The notes under the pieces are model-generated. The model searched no databases. It was given only the letters and a program-made list of their open reading frames with translations, and was not told the DNA's origin. 64,000 bases of DNA from CAVPLM01 sp963713545 (GTDB lineage: Bacteria; Actinomycetota; Thermoleophilia; RBG-16-64-13): the NCBI GenBank assembly GCA_963713545.1, contig CAVQME010000001.1, forward strand, positions 558,001 through 622,000, read 5' to 3'. Of the stretch, positions 27,026 through 35,829 are shown piece after piece. A program made the position numbers and the translations under genes. Every line of letters starts with the position of its first letter. The stretch's first letter is position 1.

Positions 27026-28570
27026 CTACCCAGAAACGCGCCTGTTGGCACACCAGATCCGGGAGGATCGGTTCCCAGCCCCATCCCCGGCGTTCAGGTC
27101 GTCTCCGGGCCTCGAAGGATGCTGGATAGTCGGCAAGTAGGACCGGAACGCCCGCGCCCGCATGCAGCCGGCGAGAACGCCCACCTGATACGCGGTGTGC
27201 TCCGCTAGGTAGTACGCGAGATAGGTGGGATAGGCCATCCGGGGTCGCTTGGTGGAGTAGTCGACGGCCGAGGAGTAGAGCAGGGCGATGGTAGTGAGCA
27301 ATCGGATGCCCGGCACAAACAGACCGGCGGCGGTCAGGGCCACCAGGTAGTAGCGCACGAGATGGAAGTAGATGAAATAGAGCATGGAGAGATGGCCGCG
27401 AAGAACGGAGGACCATAGGCGCCGCGCCGGCACATCGACCCCGCTGCCGCGCAGATGCAGGGAGCGACGCACCCCGTCCCACAGGGGCGGAGCTAGACAG
27501 GCGGCGAGCAGCCTCGGCTCCATAGCGACCACAGCCGCGGAGACAGTGATGACCGTGGCGAGCGGTGCCGCCGCCAGCGGGAACCGTTTGCGTTTGTCGC
27601 GATGAAGGGCGTGGAGGGTGGCTTCGGAGGTCCCATAGTCGGCCCGGCGCCGCAACATCGCCCCCAGTCTGTCGCGGTGCTTGTGACGCACCGTTCCCTC
27701 GGGGGCGTACACCAGGTAGGAGCCGGACGCCCGGAGACGCCAGCAGAGATCGACGTCCTCGCCCACACGCAGGTCCTCGCGCAGGCCACCCAGGTTCACG
27801 TACAGGGGGCGCCGCACCAGAAAGTTGCACGTGGGGACGTAGAATGTGTCTGCGCCCTTCGCCCTGAGGATCAGATGCGCCCCCATGTCGAGCGGCGAAG
27901 CGACCTCCTCGTAGCGGTCGAGCCGCGACTCGGTGTAGTAGGCCATCGTGCGTCCTCCCACCGCTCCCACTCGCTCCCAGGCGAAGTAGGGGATGAGTTC
28001 CCGGAGCCAGCCAGGGCCGGCCACGCAGTCGCTGTCGATCAGGGCGAGTATCTCGCCCGTGGCTTCGCCGGCGGCGCGGTTGCGTGAGAAGGAGGGACCC
28101 CGGTTTCTGTCGTTGGCGAGCAGCCGGCCGCGGTGCCGAGCCACGACCTCGGCGACCGCGTCCGGGTCGACCGAACCGTCGTCGACGACGACCACCTCGA
28201 GCGCGTCGCGCGGGTAGTCCAGTCGGGATAGGGCGGTGAGGCAGTCGTCGAGGTCGCTCGCGCGATCACGGGTGGGGACGATCACCGTAACCGGCGGAGC
28301 GAACTCGGGATCGAGGGCCGCCCGGCCCACTTCGAGGAGCCCCCGACCTCGGAAGTACTCACACAGAGTGAAGACCCGTTCTTCGGGAACGCCGAGGGTC
28401 GAGGAGAGATCGCTGATCGAGACGCAGTCGCGCGCCAGCTGCAGGAGCCGGGCGGCGGGGGCGTTGACAGTCATCACAGTGAGGGGCTGCTCGGATACGA
28501 CTCGCCAGGTACCGTCGGACTTCGGCTCCAGCCGCACTGATCCACGAAGCCGGTACTTCAGGGGGATCAA
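27026..28570 (-). CDS. mftF: Mycofactocin glycosyltransferase MftF
   Basis: 514 residues. The N-terminal 95 residues are a PqqD-like/wHTH segment (APAARLLQLARDC, VFTLCEYFRGRGLLE). A family 2 glycosyltransferase follows (VTVIVPTRDRASDLDDCLTAL, VVVVDDGSVDPDAV, IDSDCVAGPGWLREL, GEDVDLCWRLR). Three or four membrane helices and a basic tail close it. MftF adds a beta-glucan chain to premycofactocin at the membrane. It overlaps etfB by four bases, consistent with one transcript. The last 30 residues diverge from the family and may be a run-on. Confidence 0.87.
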   Translation of the reverse strand: MIPLKYRLRGSVRLEPKSDGTWRVVSEQPLTVMTVNAPAARLLQLARDCVSISDLSSTLGVPEERVFTLCEYFRGRGLLEVGRAALDPEFAPPVTVIVPTRDRASDLDDCLTALSRLDYPRDALEVVVVDDGSVDPDAVAEVVARHRGRLLANDRNRGPSFSRNRAAGEATGEILALIDSDCVAGPGWLRELIPYFAWERVGAVGGRTMAYYTESRLDRYEEVASPLDMGAHLILRAKGADTFYVPTCNFLVRRPLYVNLGGLREDLRVGEDVDLCWRLRASGSYLVYAPEGTVRHKHRDRLGAMLRRRADYGTSEATLHALHRDKRKRFPLAAAPLATVITVSAAVVAMEPRLLAACLAPPLWDGVRRSLHLRGSGVDVPARRLWSSVLRGHLSMLYFIYFHLVRYYLVALTAAGLFVPGIRLLTTIALLYSSAVDYSTKRPRMAYPTYLAYYLAEHTAYQVGVLAGCMRARAFRSYLPTIQHPSRPGDDLNAGDGAGNRSSRIWCANRRVSG

Positions 28571-29526
28571 GTAGTGTCACCGGCCTCCGGTACTCCGCCC
28601 CTGTTCGGCCGCAGATGGTCGAGCCAGCCCTCGTCCTTGAGTGTCTGGAAGATCTCGTCCACGACCGCCTCCGGGGGCTGGCGGACGATACGGCCCTGGC
28701 GGGTCTGGACCGATCCCCGCACAAGCTCGAGGATGCGATCGAACGCTGGGAGGGATGATTCAGGCGCCGGGAGGCGATGCAGCCTCGGACGGCGCGGACG
28801 GGGCCGGCCGTAGCGCAGGGGCTGATCGGCCTGCCGGACCCGCTCGCGGGGCACTCCCAGGTCGGCCAGGTCCCACACCGAGATCCTGCTCTCTTGAGCG
28901 GCCAGCAACGCCGCGGCTGAGATCTCGGCCGGCTGGGCGGTGTCTGGGGTGGATATATCCGCGGCCACGGTAGCCACCACGGGCAGGACCGCCTCCACTC
29001 GCTCGCGGAAGCCTTGGTCCAGAGCGCGGCTTATCTCCAGGCTGGACGCGACACCCGGCCCGCCTGCGTCGTGCCGAGGCGCGATACCGACGACCTGGGT
29101 CACACAGGGCACGCCCAGATGAGCAGCAACGAGGATCCCCAGTTGGCCACTGCCGCTCAGGACGCCTGCAGCCCCCACGAGGGCGAGGTCGAAGCCGGTC
29201 GCCTCCGCGGCCGCGGCCAGGATGACCGCTTTGCCCGGGGCACGGACCTCGGCGGCCTCCTCGTCCCAGACCCGCACCGCCCGGTCGCAGCCGCGAGCCA
29301 GAGCCTGGCGGAGCCAGAGCTCCGCGACCTGCGGCCCATAGTGGATGGCAGTCACCTCGATACCGGGCTGCGCCGCCTTGAGACCGAGAGCCAGGTCGAG
29401 AGCCCGAGCGCTTCCGGGATCGGTCTCCCGCACCAGCCACTCTTCGCGCACGCGCCCGCTGCGCGGGTCGCGCTCCGGAGGGATACGCACATCCGCGCCC
29501 AGCTCCAGGAAGACGACCACCTTCAT
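28567..29526 (-). CDS. etfB: Electron-transfer flavoprotein beta subunit, mycofactocin-associated
   Basis: 319 residues. ETF-beta landmarks: VVVFLELGADVRIP start, DLALGLKAAQPGIEVTAIHYG and VLSGSGQLGILVAAHLGVPCVTQVVGI. The C-terminal 60 residues (EAVVDEIFQTLKDEGWLDHL) form a small helical extension not found in ordinary ETF-beta but expected of versions in mycofactocin loci. With EtfA it forms the FAD/AMP-binding ETF dimer that delivers electrons to the FixC/FixX quinone oxidoreductase. A 69-base gap separates it from fixX. Confidence 0.84.
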   Translation of the reverse strand: MKVVVFLELGADVRIPPERDPRSGRVREEWLVRETDPGSARALDLALGLKAAQPGIEVTAIHYGPQVAELWLRQALARGCDRAVRVWDEEAAEVRAPGKAVILAAAAEATGFDLALVGAAGVLSGSGQLGILVAAHLGVPCVTQVVGIAPRHDAGGPGVASSLEISRALDQGFRERVEAVLPVVATVAADISTPDTAQPAEISAAALLAAQESRISVWDLADLGVPRERVRQADQPLRYGRPRPRRPRLHRLPAPESSLPAFDRILELVRGSVQTRQGRIVRQPPEAVVDEIFQTLKDEGWLDHLRPNRGGVPEAGDTT

Positions 29527-29595
29527 CGGCCTGGTCCGCGAGCGGACGCCGGCAAGGCGTGCGCCCCGGCGGCCATCGGAGCCGCCGGCCGAAGA

Positions 29596-29871
29596 CTACG
29601 TGAGGCGGAAGCGCACACCATACCCTCCCTGGGGGTAGTGCCAGTCGAGAGCTTCACGGTCGCATAGGAGCAGGCAGGTCCCGCATTCGAGACAGGCCTC
29701 ATACGCGAACTCCACCCGGGCCCGTTCCTCGCTCCAGGTATAGCAGCGAGCCGGACAGGCAAACGTGCAGGCCCGATGCGTGCAACTCTGACACACGTCC
29801 GCGTTCAGCCGGATGTGCGCCTCGGGGTGGATCCGGTAGCTCACCAGATCAAACAGTTCGTCCACTACCAA
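29596..29871 (-). CDS. fixX: FixX-type ferredoxin-like protein
   Basis: 91 residues. It carries VCQSCTHRACTFACPARCYTW and ACLECGTCLLLC, which match the FixX/ETF-QO ferredoxin domain that holds a 4Fe-4S cluster. It overlaps the end of fixC by seven bases. Together with FixC it would pass electrons from ETF to menaquinone at the membrane. Confidence 0.88.
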   Translation of the reverse strand: MVVDELFDLVSYRIHPEAHIRLNADVCQSCTHRACTFACPARCYTWSEERARVEFAYEACLECGTCLLLCDREALDWHYPQGGYGVRFRLT

Positions 29872-31334
29872 AGGAACGCCCTCCCTCCTTGGAACAGATC
29901 AGCCAGGAGCTGCCGCATCGTCAGCTCGTCCTTCACTGCCCGACGGCCCAGACGGCCGATCTTCTCTTTGGGGTCGCCGTCAGAACGATAGAGGTCCTCC
30001 ATGAGCGCGCTCACCACCCGGGGATAGACCGTGAACAGACGGTCCTCGTGTAGGAAATCGATGGCCCGGCCGAAGGTGGCAAGATCGCGCAGGACGAAGC
30101 TCTTCTTGAGCTCCTCCCCGTATCCTCCGAGGCGGGACGCGGAGACGTCGCCGTCAGCCAGCGCTGCTGCCCCGACCTGAGCGGCCACCAGACCCGAGGT
30201 CATGGCCAAGTTCATCCCTTCCTGGGTCAGGCCGTTCGTGTAGCAGAAGCCGGCGGCGTCGCCCGCGACCAGGAGCCCCCCCGTAGATAGTTGCGGGATC
30301 ATGCGCAACCCCGCTTCCGGGAGCAGATGGGCCGAGTATTCGATCAAGCGGGCCCCCCGAAGCAACGAAGCCACCGGGCTCGAGGCCACAAAGCGCTCCA
30401 GCAGTTCGTAGGGCGGGATACCCCGGGTCTTCAGAGAGTCGAGGTGCATCACCAGACCGACGGAGAGGGTCTCGGTCTGGGTGTAGATGAAGCCCCCGCC
30501 GCGGATGCCCTCCGTGCAGCCAAGGAACTCCTGTGTGGCCCCTTCCCGGCCGACCAGGCCGAAGCGCTCATTGATCTCTTCCTCGGTCAGGCGGTAGAGA
30601 GCCCGGACCCCAAGCGCTACCTGTTCGGGTTTGAAGCCCCCGTGCAGCCCGGCCTCCTGGGCGAGGAACGAAAGCGTCCCATCGCAGGCGATTACCAGAG
30701 GAGCCTCGACCATATCGTCGAGCCCCGCCACCCACACTCCCTGCACGGTTCCGGCGCGCTTCACGAGGCCTTCCGCCCGGCAGCCGGTGAGCAGGGTCAC
30801 GCCCTCTTCGACAGCGCGCTCCGCGTACCAGCGATCAAAATGGGGGCGGAACAGGGTGAAGCCGGTCAGGGTACGGTCGGAGGTCGAGCCGGCGCCCGCC
30901 GCGGGTCGGTCGGAATCGGAGTTGGCCTGGAAGACAAGAGAGGTGGAGGAGCTCTCGCCCATTAGTGAGAGCACCCGCTTGTTGACGGCCCGCTCCCAGG
31001 GCGCCCGCTCCCAGAACCCTGGCACCAGCTCCTCCGGGACCGGACAGTAGGCCATCATCCCACCAAACATGTTCTTGGCCCCGGGGTACTCACCCCGCTC
31101 GAGGAGAAGGACCTTAGCCCCCTTCTGCGCTAGGCCCAGGGCCGCGCTGGTGCCGGCCGGGCCGGCCCCGACCACGATGGCGTCGAAGCCGCTGGGGATG
31201 GAGGCAGCGGATACAGCCGCTCCAGGAGCCGGGGCGCCGCGGGCAGGGGCGCCGCGAACCGTGGCGCCGCCGACCGTCGCCTCAGCGCCGGCGGCCACGC
31301 TGCTAGCGGGGCTCTTCGGGCCCGACGGGGGCAT
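29865..31334 (-). CDS. fixC: FixC-type electron-transfer flavoprotein-quinone oxidoreductase
   Basis: 489 residues. A 45-residue Ala/Gly/Pro-rich N-terminal stretch (repeated RGAPARGAPAPG) precedes the FAD loop FDAIVVGAGPAGTSAALGLAQKG. FixC signatures follow: NMFGGMMAYCPVPEELVPGF, FTLFRPHFDRWYA and LLVAGDAAGFCYTNGLTQEG. The start at 31334 is supported by AAGGAG eight bases upstream, inside the end of etfA. The low-complexity extension is unusual for FixC. Membrane-associated, reduces quinone. Confidence 0.87.
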   Translation of the reverse strand: MPPSGPKSPASSVAAGAEATVGGATVRGAPARGAPAPGAAVSAASIPSGFDAIVVGAGPAGTSAALGLAQKGAKVLLLERGEYPGAKNMFGGMMAYCPVPEELVPGFWERAPWERAVNKRVLSLMGESSSTSLVFQANSDSDRPAAGAGSTSDRTLTGFTLFRPHFDRWYAERAVEEGVTLLTGCRAEGLVKRAGTVQGVWVAGLDDMVEAPLVIACDGTLSFLAQEAGLHGGFKPEQVALGVRALYRLTEEEINERFGLVGREGATQEFLGCTEGIRGGGFIYTQTETLSVGLVMHLDSLKTRGIPPYELLERFVASSPVASLLRGARLIEYSAHLLPEAGLRMIPQLSTGGLLVAGDAAGFCYTNGLTQEGMNLAMTSGLVAAQVGAAALADGDVSASRLGGYGEELKKSFVLRDLATFGRAIDFLHEDRLFTVYPRVVSALMEDLYRSDGDPKEKIGRLGRRAVKDELTMRQLLADLFQGGRAFLW

Positions 31335-32364
31335 CCCGCCACTCCTTGATCTTCGAAACGAGCGCCGGCAATACCGCCTCCAGGTCGGCTACATAGCCGA
31401 CATCGGAGAACTGGAAGATGGGAGCCCGCGCGTCTCGGTTGATGGAGAGAACCCGGTCGGCCTTCTGCACCCCGGCCATGTGGTGAGGCGAGCCCGAGAT
31501 ACCGAGGGCGAGGTACAGCTCGGGAGTGACCGTCTTGCCAGTCTGGCCGATGAGCCGCTCTTTGGGGAGACGGCCATCGTCGACCACGGGCCGGGTCGCC
31601 CCCACCGAGCCCGCGAGGAGGTCAGCGAGTTCCCGCGCGGCGGCCAGAAGGTCGTCGCTCGCGCTGCCCGAGCCGGCGGCCACGATGCGTTTGGCATGGG
31701 CCAGGTCTACGGTCCGCGGGTCCGGTGGGATGGTCTCGAGATGACGAACGCGCGGGTGCTGATCTGGCGCCCCGGATGCGTCCTGCGCCGGGCCCTCGAT
31801 CTCCAGGACTTCCAGAATAGGCAGGCCGTCTGGGAAAGAGTCCGACTCATCCATTCCCGTGAGGTCGAGAGTCGCCACCGGAATGAAGCCGGCCTGGGGT
31901 TCGATCTCCTGCTCGAGCCAGCCGCCGTAGACCGGCTTCACAAACACGAGGGAACCTCCTCGCACCTGCAGGTCGCTGCAACTAACCACCGCCCCGGAGC
32001 CCAGCCGGTGCGCCAGCAGGGGCGCGAGCTCGCGGCAGACATCGGTGTCGGCCATCACCACGGCCACCGGCTTCGCGTGCTCCACGAAGGCCGCCAGAGC
32101 CGTCGCGACCACCTCCGGGTCGATCTCGACCCCGGCTCGCCATGTGACGAATCGGGGCGTCGCGCCCAGCTCGCGAGCCAGACGCACGCCCTCGGCGAGA
32201 ATGACCGTGCCTCCCGTTACCGTGGCCTCTCCAGCGCCGCGTTCCTTCTCCCGGGGCTCGACCACCACCAGGAGGGCGCGCGCGCCGCCCACGTCGGCGC
32301 CGCTCGTCGAGGCAGCCGCGGCGGCCGCCGGCGTGGGCGTCACCCTATCCGCCGCCCCGCTCAC
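31303..32364 (-). CDS. etfA: Electron-transfer flavoprotein alpha subunit, mycofactocin-associated
   Basis: 353 residues. The C-terminal FAD domain is clear: GQTGKTVTPELYLALGISG, HMAGVQKADRVLSINRD and APIFQFSDVGYVADLEAVLP. The N-terminal domain (ALLVVVEPREK) carries an Ala-rich start. It overlaps the OYE-family gene (ATGA) and fixC, so the redox genes are translationally linked. Confidence 0.87.
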   Translation of the reverse strand: MSGAADRVTPTPAAAAAASTSGADVGGARALLVVVEPREKERGAGEATVTGGTVILAEGVRLARELGATPRFVTWRAGVEIDPEVVATALAAFVEHAKPVAVVMADTDVCRELAPLLAHRLGSGAVVSCSDLQVRGGSLVFVKPVYGGWLEQEIEPQAGFIPVATLDLTGMDESDSFPDGLPILEVLEIEGPAQDASGAPDQHPRVRHLETIPPDPRTVDLAHAKRIVAAGSGSASDDLLAAARELADLLAGSVGATRPVVDDGRLPKERLIGQTGKTVTPELYLALGISGSPHHMAGVQKADRVLSINRDARAPIFQFSDVGYVADLEAVLPALVSKIKEWRDAPVGPEEPR

Positions 32365-34310
32365 ACGCGCTTCCCGGCCATATAGCCTTCGTGGATGGCC
32401 ATATCCACCTTGCGGGGGGCCACGCAGTCGCCGATGCGGTAGAGCTCGGACACCTTGCCCTTAAGGGCGAAGTAGAGGTCCTCGCAGGCGTCGTTCCCCA
32501 TGGCGGTGACGATGCTGTCGTATCCGGAGAAGACGTCCCAGACATTGGAATAGACGTTGAAGCCGTGCACCTCCAGACCCTTGATCTCCATGACGGCGAA
32601 GTCGGGCGTGAAGGTCACCCCCTTCTGGAGCAACCGCTGTCGGGTGAGGTACAGATCCTGGGACGGCCCCAGGTCGGATCCCACGAAGAGGCTCGAGGTG
32701 ACCACGTGCACGGTCTTGCCCAATTCGGCCAGGAACTCGGCGGTGGCTGTTGCCTGGTGGTGACCGTCATAATCGATGAGAAGCACCCTTTCGCCCAACT
32801 CCGCCTCGCCCCTTAGGACCTGCCACACGTTGAAGACCCCCGGGCCGTCGGCGCCCGCCACCGGGCTCGTTTTGGGGCGCGATCCCGTGGCCACGATCAC
32901 CGCGTCCGGCTCCCGCTCGAAGATGAACTCCGGCGTGACCTCCACGCCCAGTTCCACCGGTACCCCCAGATGGGCGAGTTGGTTGCGCTCGTTGCGGACG
33001 ATCACCCCGAACTCATCTCGGCCTGCGCCCTTCGCCGCCAGGAGCACCTGGCCGCCCAGCTCCCCGGCCTGCTCATAGAGGGTCGCTTGGTGCCCCCGCA
33101 GAGTGGCGATCTTGGCCGCCCACATGCCTGCCGGACCACCGCCCACGACCATGACCCGCTTTTTCCTCAGAGCCGGGCGCAGATGGCGCTCACCTTCAAT
33201 GTCCTCGCAACCCACCGACGGGTTCTGCACGCAGCCGATCGTCTTGTTGAGACCCACCCGGCCGTAGCAGTTCTGGTTGCAGGCGATGCAGTAGCGGATC
33301 TCTTCGGTTCGGCCCTCCCGGGCTTTGCGGGCAAAATCGGGGTCGGCGATCTGCCCGCGGACCACCCCGATCATGTCGGCCTGCCCCTCGGCGAGTACCC
33401 GTTCCGCGAGGGCCGGGTCGTTGATGCGCCCGGTGGCGAAGACCGGGAGTGTCGCCACCTCCTTGATGCCGGCGGCCAGCGGGACCGCATAGCCCAGCGG
33501 CATGTGCATGGGACCCCCGACCAGATAGAGGTTGTAGAAGGTGGCGAGGGTCAAGTTGAAGTAGTCCAGGTGCCCGGTCGCTTGAAGGCGCTGGGCGATC
33601 TGTTTCGCGTCCTCAAGGGTGAGGCCCCCGGGGATGAGCTCGTCGGCGCACAGGCGCACTCCCAGGGTATAGTCGGCCCCCACCGCTTCTCTCACCGCGG
33701 CGATCACTTCGAGAGCGAAGCGAAGCCGATTATCGAACTCCCCCCCGTATTCGTCGCCGCGGTAGTTGGTGAGCGGCGACATGAACTGGCGGACCAGCGA
33801 GCTGTGCCCGAACTGTAGCTCCACTCCGTCGAAGCCACCCTCGCGCACGTGGGTCGCCGACCGGGCGAAGTACTCCACCACTTCCCGGATGTCTTCGATC
33901 TCCATGGCCTTGGGGGTCTCCCGGTAGAGCACGTCCGGCACGGGGGACGGTGCCCACACCGGCAGACGAGAGAGGCTACCGCTGCACTGCTGCCCGTTGT
34001 GGTTGAGCTGGGCGAAGATGCGCGTCTCGAACGCGTGCACCGCCTGCGTGAGCCGCTTGTAGCCGGGGATGACCTCCGGGTGGAACGCCTCGATCAGGTG
34101 CTCGTAGGCCCGGTCGGTGGGATGGACCGACTGCTCCTCGGTGATGATCAGGCCCGCCCCGCCCCGAGCGCGGGCGGCCAGGTAGCCCGTCAGCCGGTCG
34201 GTGGGCAGCCCGTCGTCCGCCAGGTTGGTGAGATGGGCGGAGAAGGAGATGCGGTTGGGCACCGTCACCCGCCCGATCTCCAGGGGGCTGAAGAGGTGGG
34301 GGAACTGCAT
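32361..34310 (-). CDS. Mycofactocin-system old yellow enzyme / FadH-family oxidoreductase
   Basis: 649 residues. The N-terminal FMN barrel of 2,4-dienoyl-CoA reductase type (FSPLEIGRVTVPNRISFSAHL, NHNGQQCSGS, CIACNQNCYGRVG with the 4Fe-4S cysteines) is followed by an FAD/NAD module (VMVVGGGPAGMWAAKIATLRGH, VIVATGSRPKTS). Such enzymes reduce enals or enones; versions in mycofactocin loci have no proven substrate. Only four bases separate it from mftC. TIM-barrel plus flavodehydrogenase length is normal for the family. Confidence 0.86.
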   Translation of the reverse strand: MQFPHLFSPLEIGRVTVPNRISFSAHLTNLADDGLPTDRLTGYLAARARGGAGLIITEEQSVHPTDRAYEHLIEAFHPEVIPGYKRLTQAVHAFETRIFAQLNHNGQQCSGSLSRLPVWAPSPVPDVLYRETPKAMEIEDIREVVEYFARSATHVREGGFDGVELQFGHSSLVRQFMSPLTNYRGDEYGGEFDNRLRFALEVIAAVREAVGADYTLGVRLCADELIPGGLTLEDAKQIAQRLQATGHLDYFNLTLATFYNLYLVGGPMHMPLGYAVPLAAGIKEVATLPVFATGRINDPALAERVLAEGQADMIGVVRGQIADPDFARKAREGRTEEIRYCIACNQNCYGRVGLNKTIGCVQNPSVGCEDIEGERHLRPALRKKRVMVVGGGPAGMWAAKIATLRGHQATLYEQAGELGGQVLLAAKGAGRDEFGVIVRNERNQLAHLGVPVELGVEVTPEFIFEREPDAVIVATGSRPKTSPVAGADGPGVFNVWQVLRGEAELGERVLLIDYDGHHQATATAEFLAELGKTVHVVTSSLFVGSDLGPSQDLYLTRQRLLQKGVTFTPDFAVMEIKGLEVHGFNVYSNVWDVFSGYDSIVTAMGNDACEDLYFALKGKVSELYRIGDCVAPRKVDMAIHEGYMAGKRV

Positions 34311-34314
34311 GGAC

Positions 34315-35415
34315 TTAAGCTACCTCCTTCGCGGGCACCAGCGTGGCGGCCGTCGCCGCGCGCAGGCACTCCGGGTCGGGCTGGTCCAGGGACTGGGTGA
34401 GGAAGTACGCTACCGCCGGGCAGCCGCCGTGGCAGACGGAGAAGCGGTCGCAGATGCGGCACGAGTCGACCTCGAGCTCCCGAAACCGCTGGAGCACCGG
34501 CGACGATTGGAAGATCTTCTCGAAAGGCTCGAGCGTCACGTTGCCGGCGAGAAACGCGGGATGGCAGAGGAAGGCACAGGGATAGACGCCGCCATCCGGC
34601 GCAACGGCGCAGGTCATCTTGGCCGCGCCGCACATGTCCAACCCCAGAGTCCGGCGGCTCTGCGGAGTGAGTGAGAAGAACGAGTCGCCGGTCAGGATCT
34701 CCGGGTGGTCTCCGAGGAAGCTGGAAAGCGCAAGAAGCTGGTCCCGGGTCAAGCGGTAGTCCTCCCAGCTCGCGCAGCCGGCTCCGGAGGGGCGGAAACG
34801 CGAGAGCCGGGTTTTGGCCCCGTAGCGGCGGGCGAGCCGATCGAAGTCGGCGATCTCGCCGGCGTTCGGGCGGGTGACCACCATGTTCAGGCTGAAGTCG
34901 GGGTAGTCCCGTTCGGCGAGAAGCTCGACGCCGGCGAGGATGCGGGCGAAGGTCCCGGCCCCCCGGATGCCGTCGTTGGTCTCGGCGCAGGCGCCGTCCA
35001 GGCTCACCTGCAGGTAGACGGGCGCCATCCTCAGCAGCTCATCGACGAGAGAGTCGGCGAGCACCGTCCCGTTGGTGCTGACGCAGGTGGTGATGCCCTG
35101 GGAGTGGCAGTAGGCGAGGATGTCGAGAAAGTCGTCCCGCAGGAAAGGCTCCCCGCCTCCGAAGTTGATCTGGAAGATCTCCATGCGGGCCAGCTCGTCG
35201 ATGAGCGCCCGGCATTGCTGAAGGTCGAGCGCACCCCCGCCCCGGCCGAGAGGGTCGTCGCTCCGCAACCCGTTCCCGCCCGGCGTTTCGCCGCCAAGTC
35301 CAGCGCGCACTCCGGCAGAGAGGCAGTGGGTGCAGCGGAGGTTACACGCCTGGGTGATCTCCCACGTGACGTTGACCGGCGCGCGAAGGGGGGTGCTACT
35401 CAGCCTGTGTGGCAA
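34315..35415 (-). CDS. mftC: Mycofactocin radical SAM maturase MftC
   Basis: 366 residues. The radical SAM motif is CNLRCTHC, then a SPASM domain (CGAAKMTCAVAPDGGVYPCAF; CRICDRFSVCHGGCP) with auxiliary clusters. MftC decarboxylates and crosslinks the C-terminal Val-Tyr of MftA. An insertion of roughly 20 residues (GLGGETPGGNGLRSDDPLGR) sits right after the first motif. The start is uncertain: the frame opens with a TTG at 35415 overlapping the end of mftB, without a clear ribosome-binding site. Confidence 0.9.
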   Translation of the reverse strand: MPHRLSSTPLRAPVNVTWEITQACNLRCTHCLSAGVRAGLGGETPGGNGLRSDDPLGRGGGALDLQQCRALIDELARMEIFQINFGGGEPFLRDDFLDILAYCHSQGITTCVSTNGTVLADSLVDELLRMAPVYLQVSLDGACAETNDGIRGAGTFARILAGVELLAERDYPDFSLNMVVTRPNAGEIADFDRLARRYGAKTRLSRFRPSGAGCASWEDYRLTRDQLLALSSFLGDHPEILTGDSFFSLTPQSRRTLGLDMCGAAKMTCAVAPDGGVYPCAFLCHPAFLAGNVTLEPFEKIFQSSPVLQRFRELEVDSCRICDRFSVCHGGCPAVAYFLTQSLDQPDPECLRAATAATLVPAKEVA

Positions 35416-35683
35416 CGATCAGGCCCCTATCGACAAGGTTCTCAAGCAGTCGCCTTACTGCCGCACGCCGGCCACCCCGGAGCGCCCCTACGTGGAGAAC
35501 ACGGTCCGGTCCGGCGAAAGGCGGGGGCGTTAGAGCGTCGCCGGAGCGCACGAACGTCAGCTTGGTGGAGCGGGTGTCGTAGAAGAGCAGCCCGAAGCTT
35601 TCGCGTCGCACCCGGACCCAGTCCGGTACGAGATACGTGGTCGCTGGCAGCAGATCGAACCCGGCGTCGTCAGTAGACGCCAC
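35396..35683 (-). CDS. mftB: Mycofactocin chaperone MftB
   Basis: 95 residues: LVPDWVRVRRESFGLLFYDTR and the C-terminal VRRLLENLVDRGLIV match MftB, the RiPP-recognition protein that binds the MftA leader and presents it to MftC. The GTG start at 35683 lies inside the last codons of mftA (14-base overlap), so the two are translationally coupled. Confidence 0.88.
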   Translation of the reverse strand: MASTDDAGFDLLPATTYLVPDWVRVRRESFGLLFYDTRSTKLTFVRSGDALTPPPFAGPDRVLHVGALRGGRRAAVRRLLENLVDRGLIVATQAE

Positions 35684-35795
35684 AGATCCCGTCCACGGCC
35701 AGGTCTTCGACCTCGATCTCTTCGAGGACCAGCGGCTCCTCGGGAGGGGCCGGGCATGGGGTGGCGGCTAGGACATCATCGCTTCTGGCATACAT
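35670..35795 (-). CDS. mftA: Mycofactocin precursor peptide MftA
   Basis: 41 residues ending LAVDGICGVY. The conserved IDGxCGVY-type tail is the MftC substrate; the acidic stretch LVLEEIEVED before it is leader. The ATG at 35795 has GGAGGG at good spacing; an in-frame start at 35858 would add 21 residues but has no such site. It follows the dehydrogenase gene by 34 bases. Confidence 0.93.
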   Translation of the reverse strand: MYARSDDVLAATPCPAPPEEPLVLEEIEVEDLAVDGICGVY

Positions 35796-35829
35796 ATGTT
35801 CCCTCCGTGAGGTCGGGCGCCTCAGTGCG

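Noticed and set aside
31069..32385. Long plus-strand open frame opposite etfA and fixC
   Set aside because: Antisense shadow of two strongly recognisable flavoproteins; its own sequence shows no domain.
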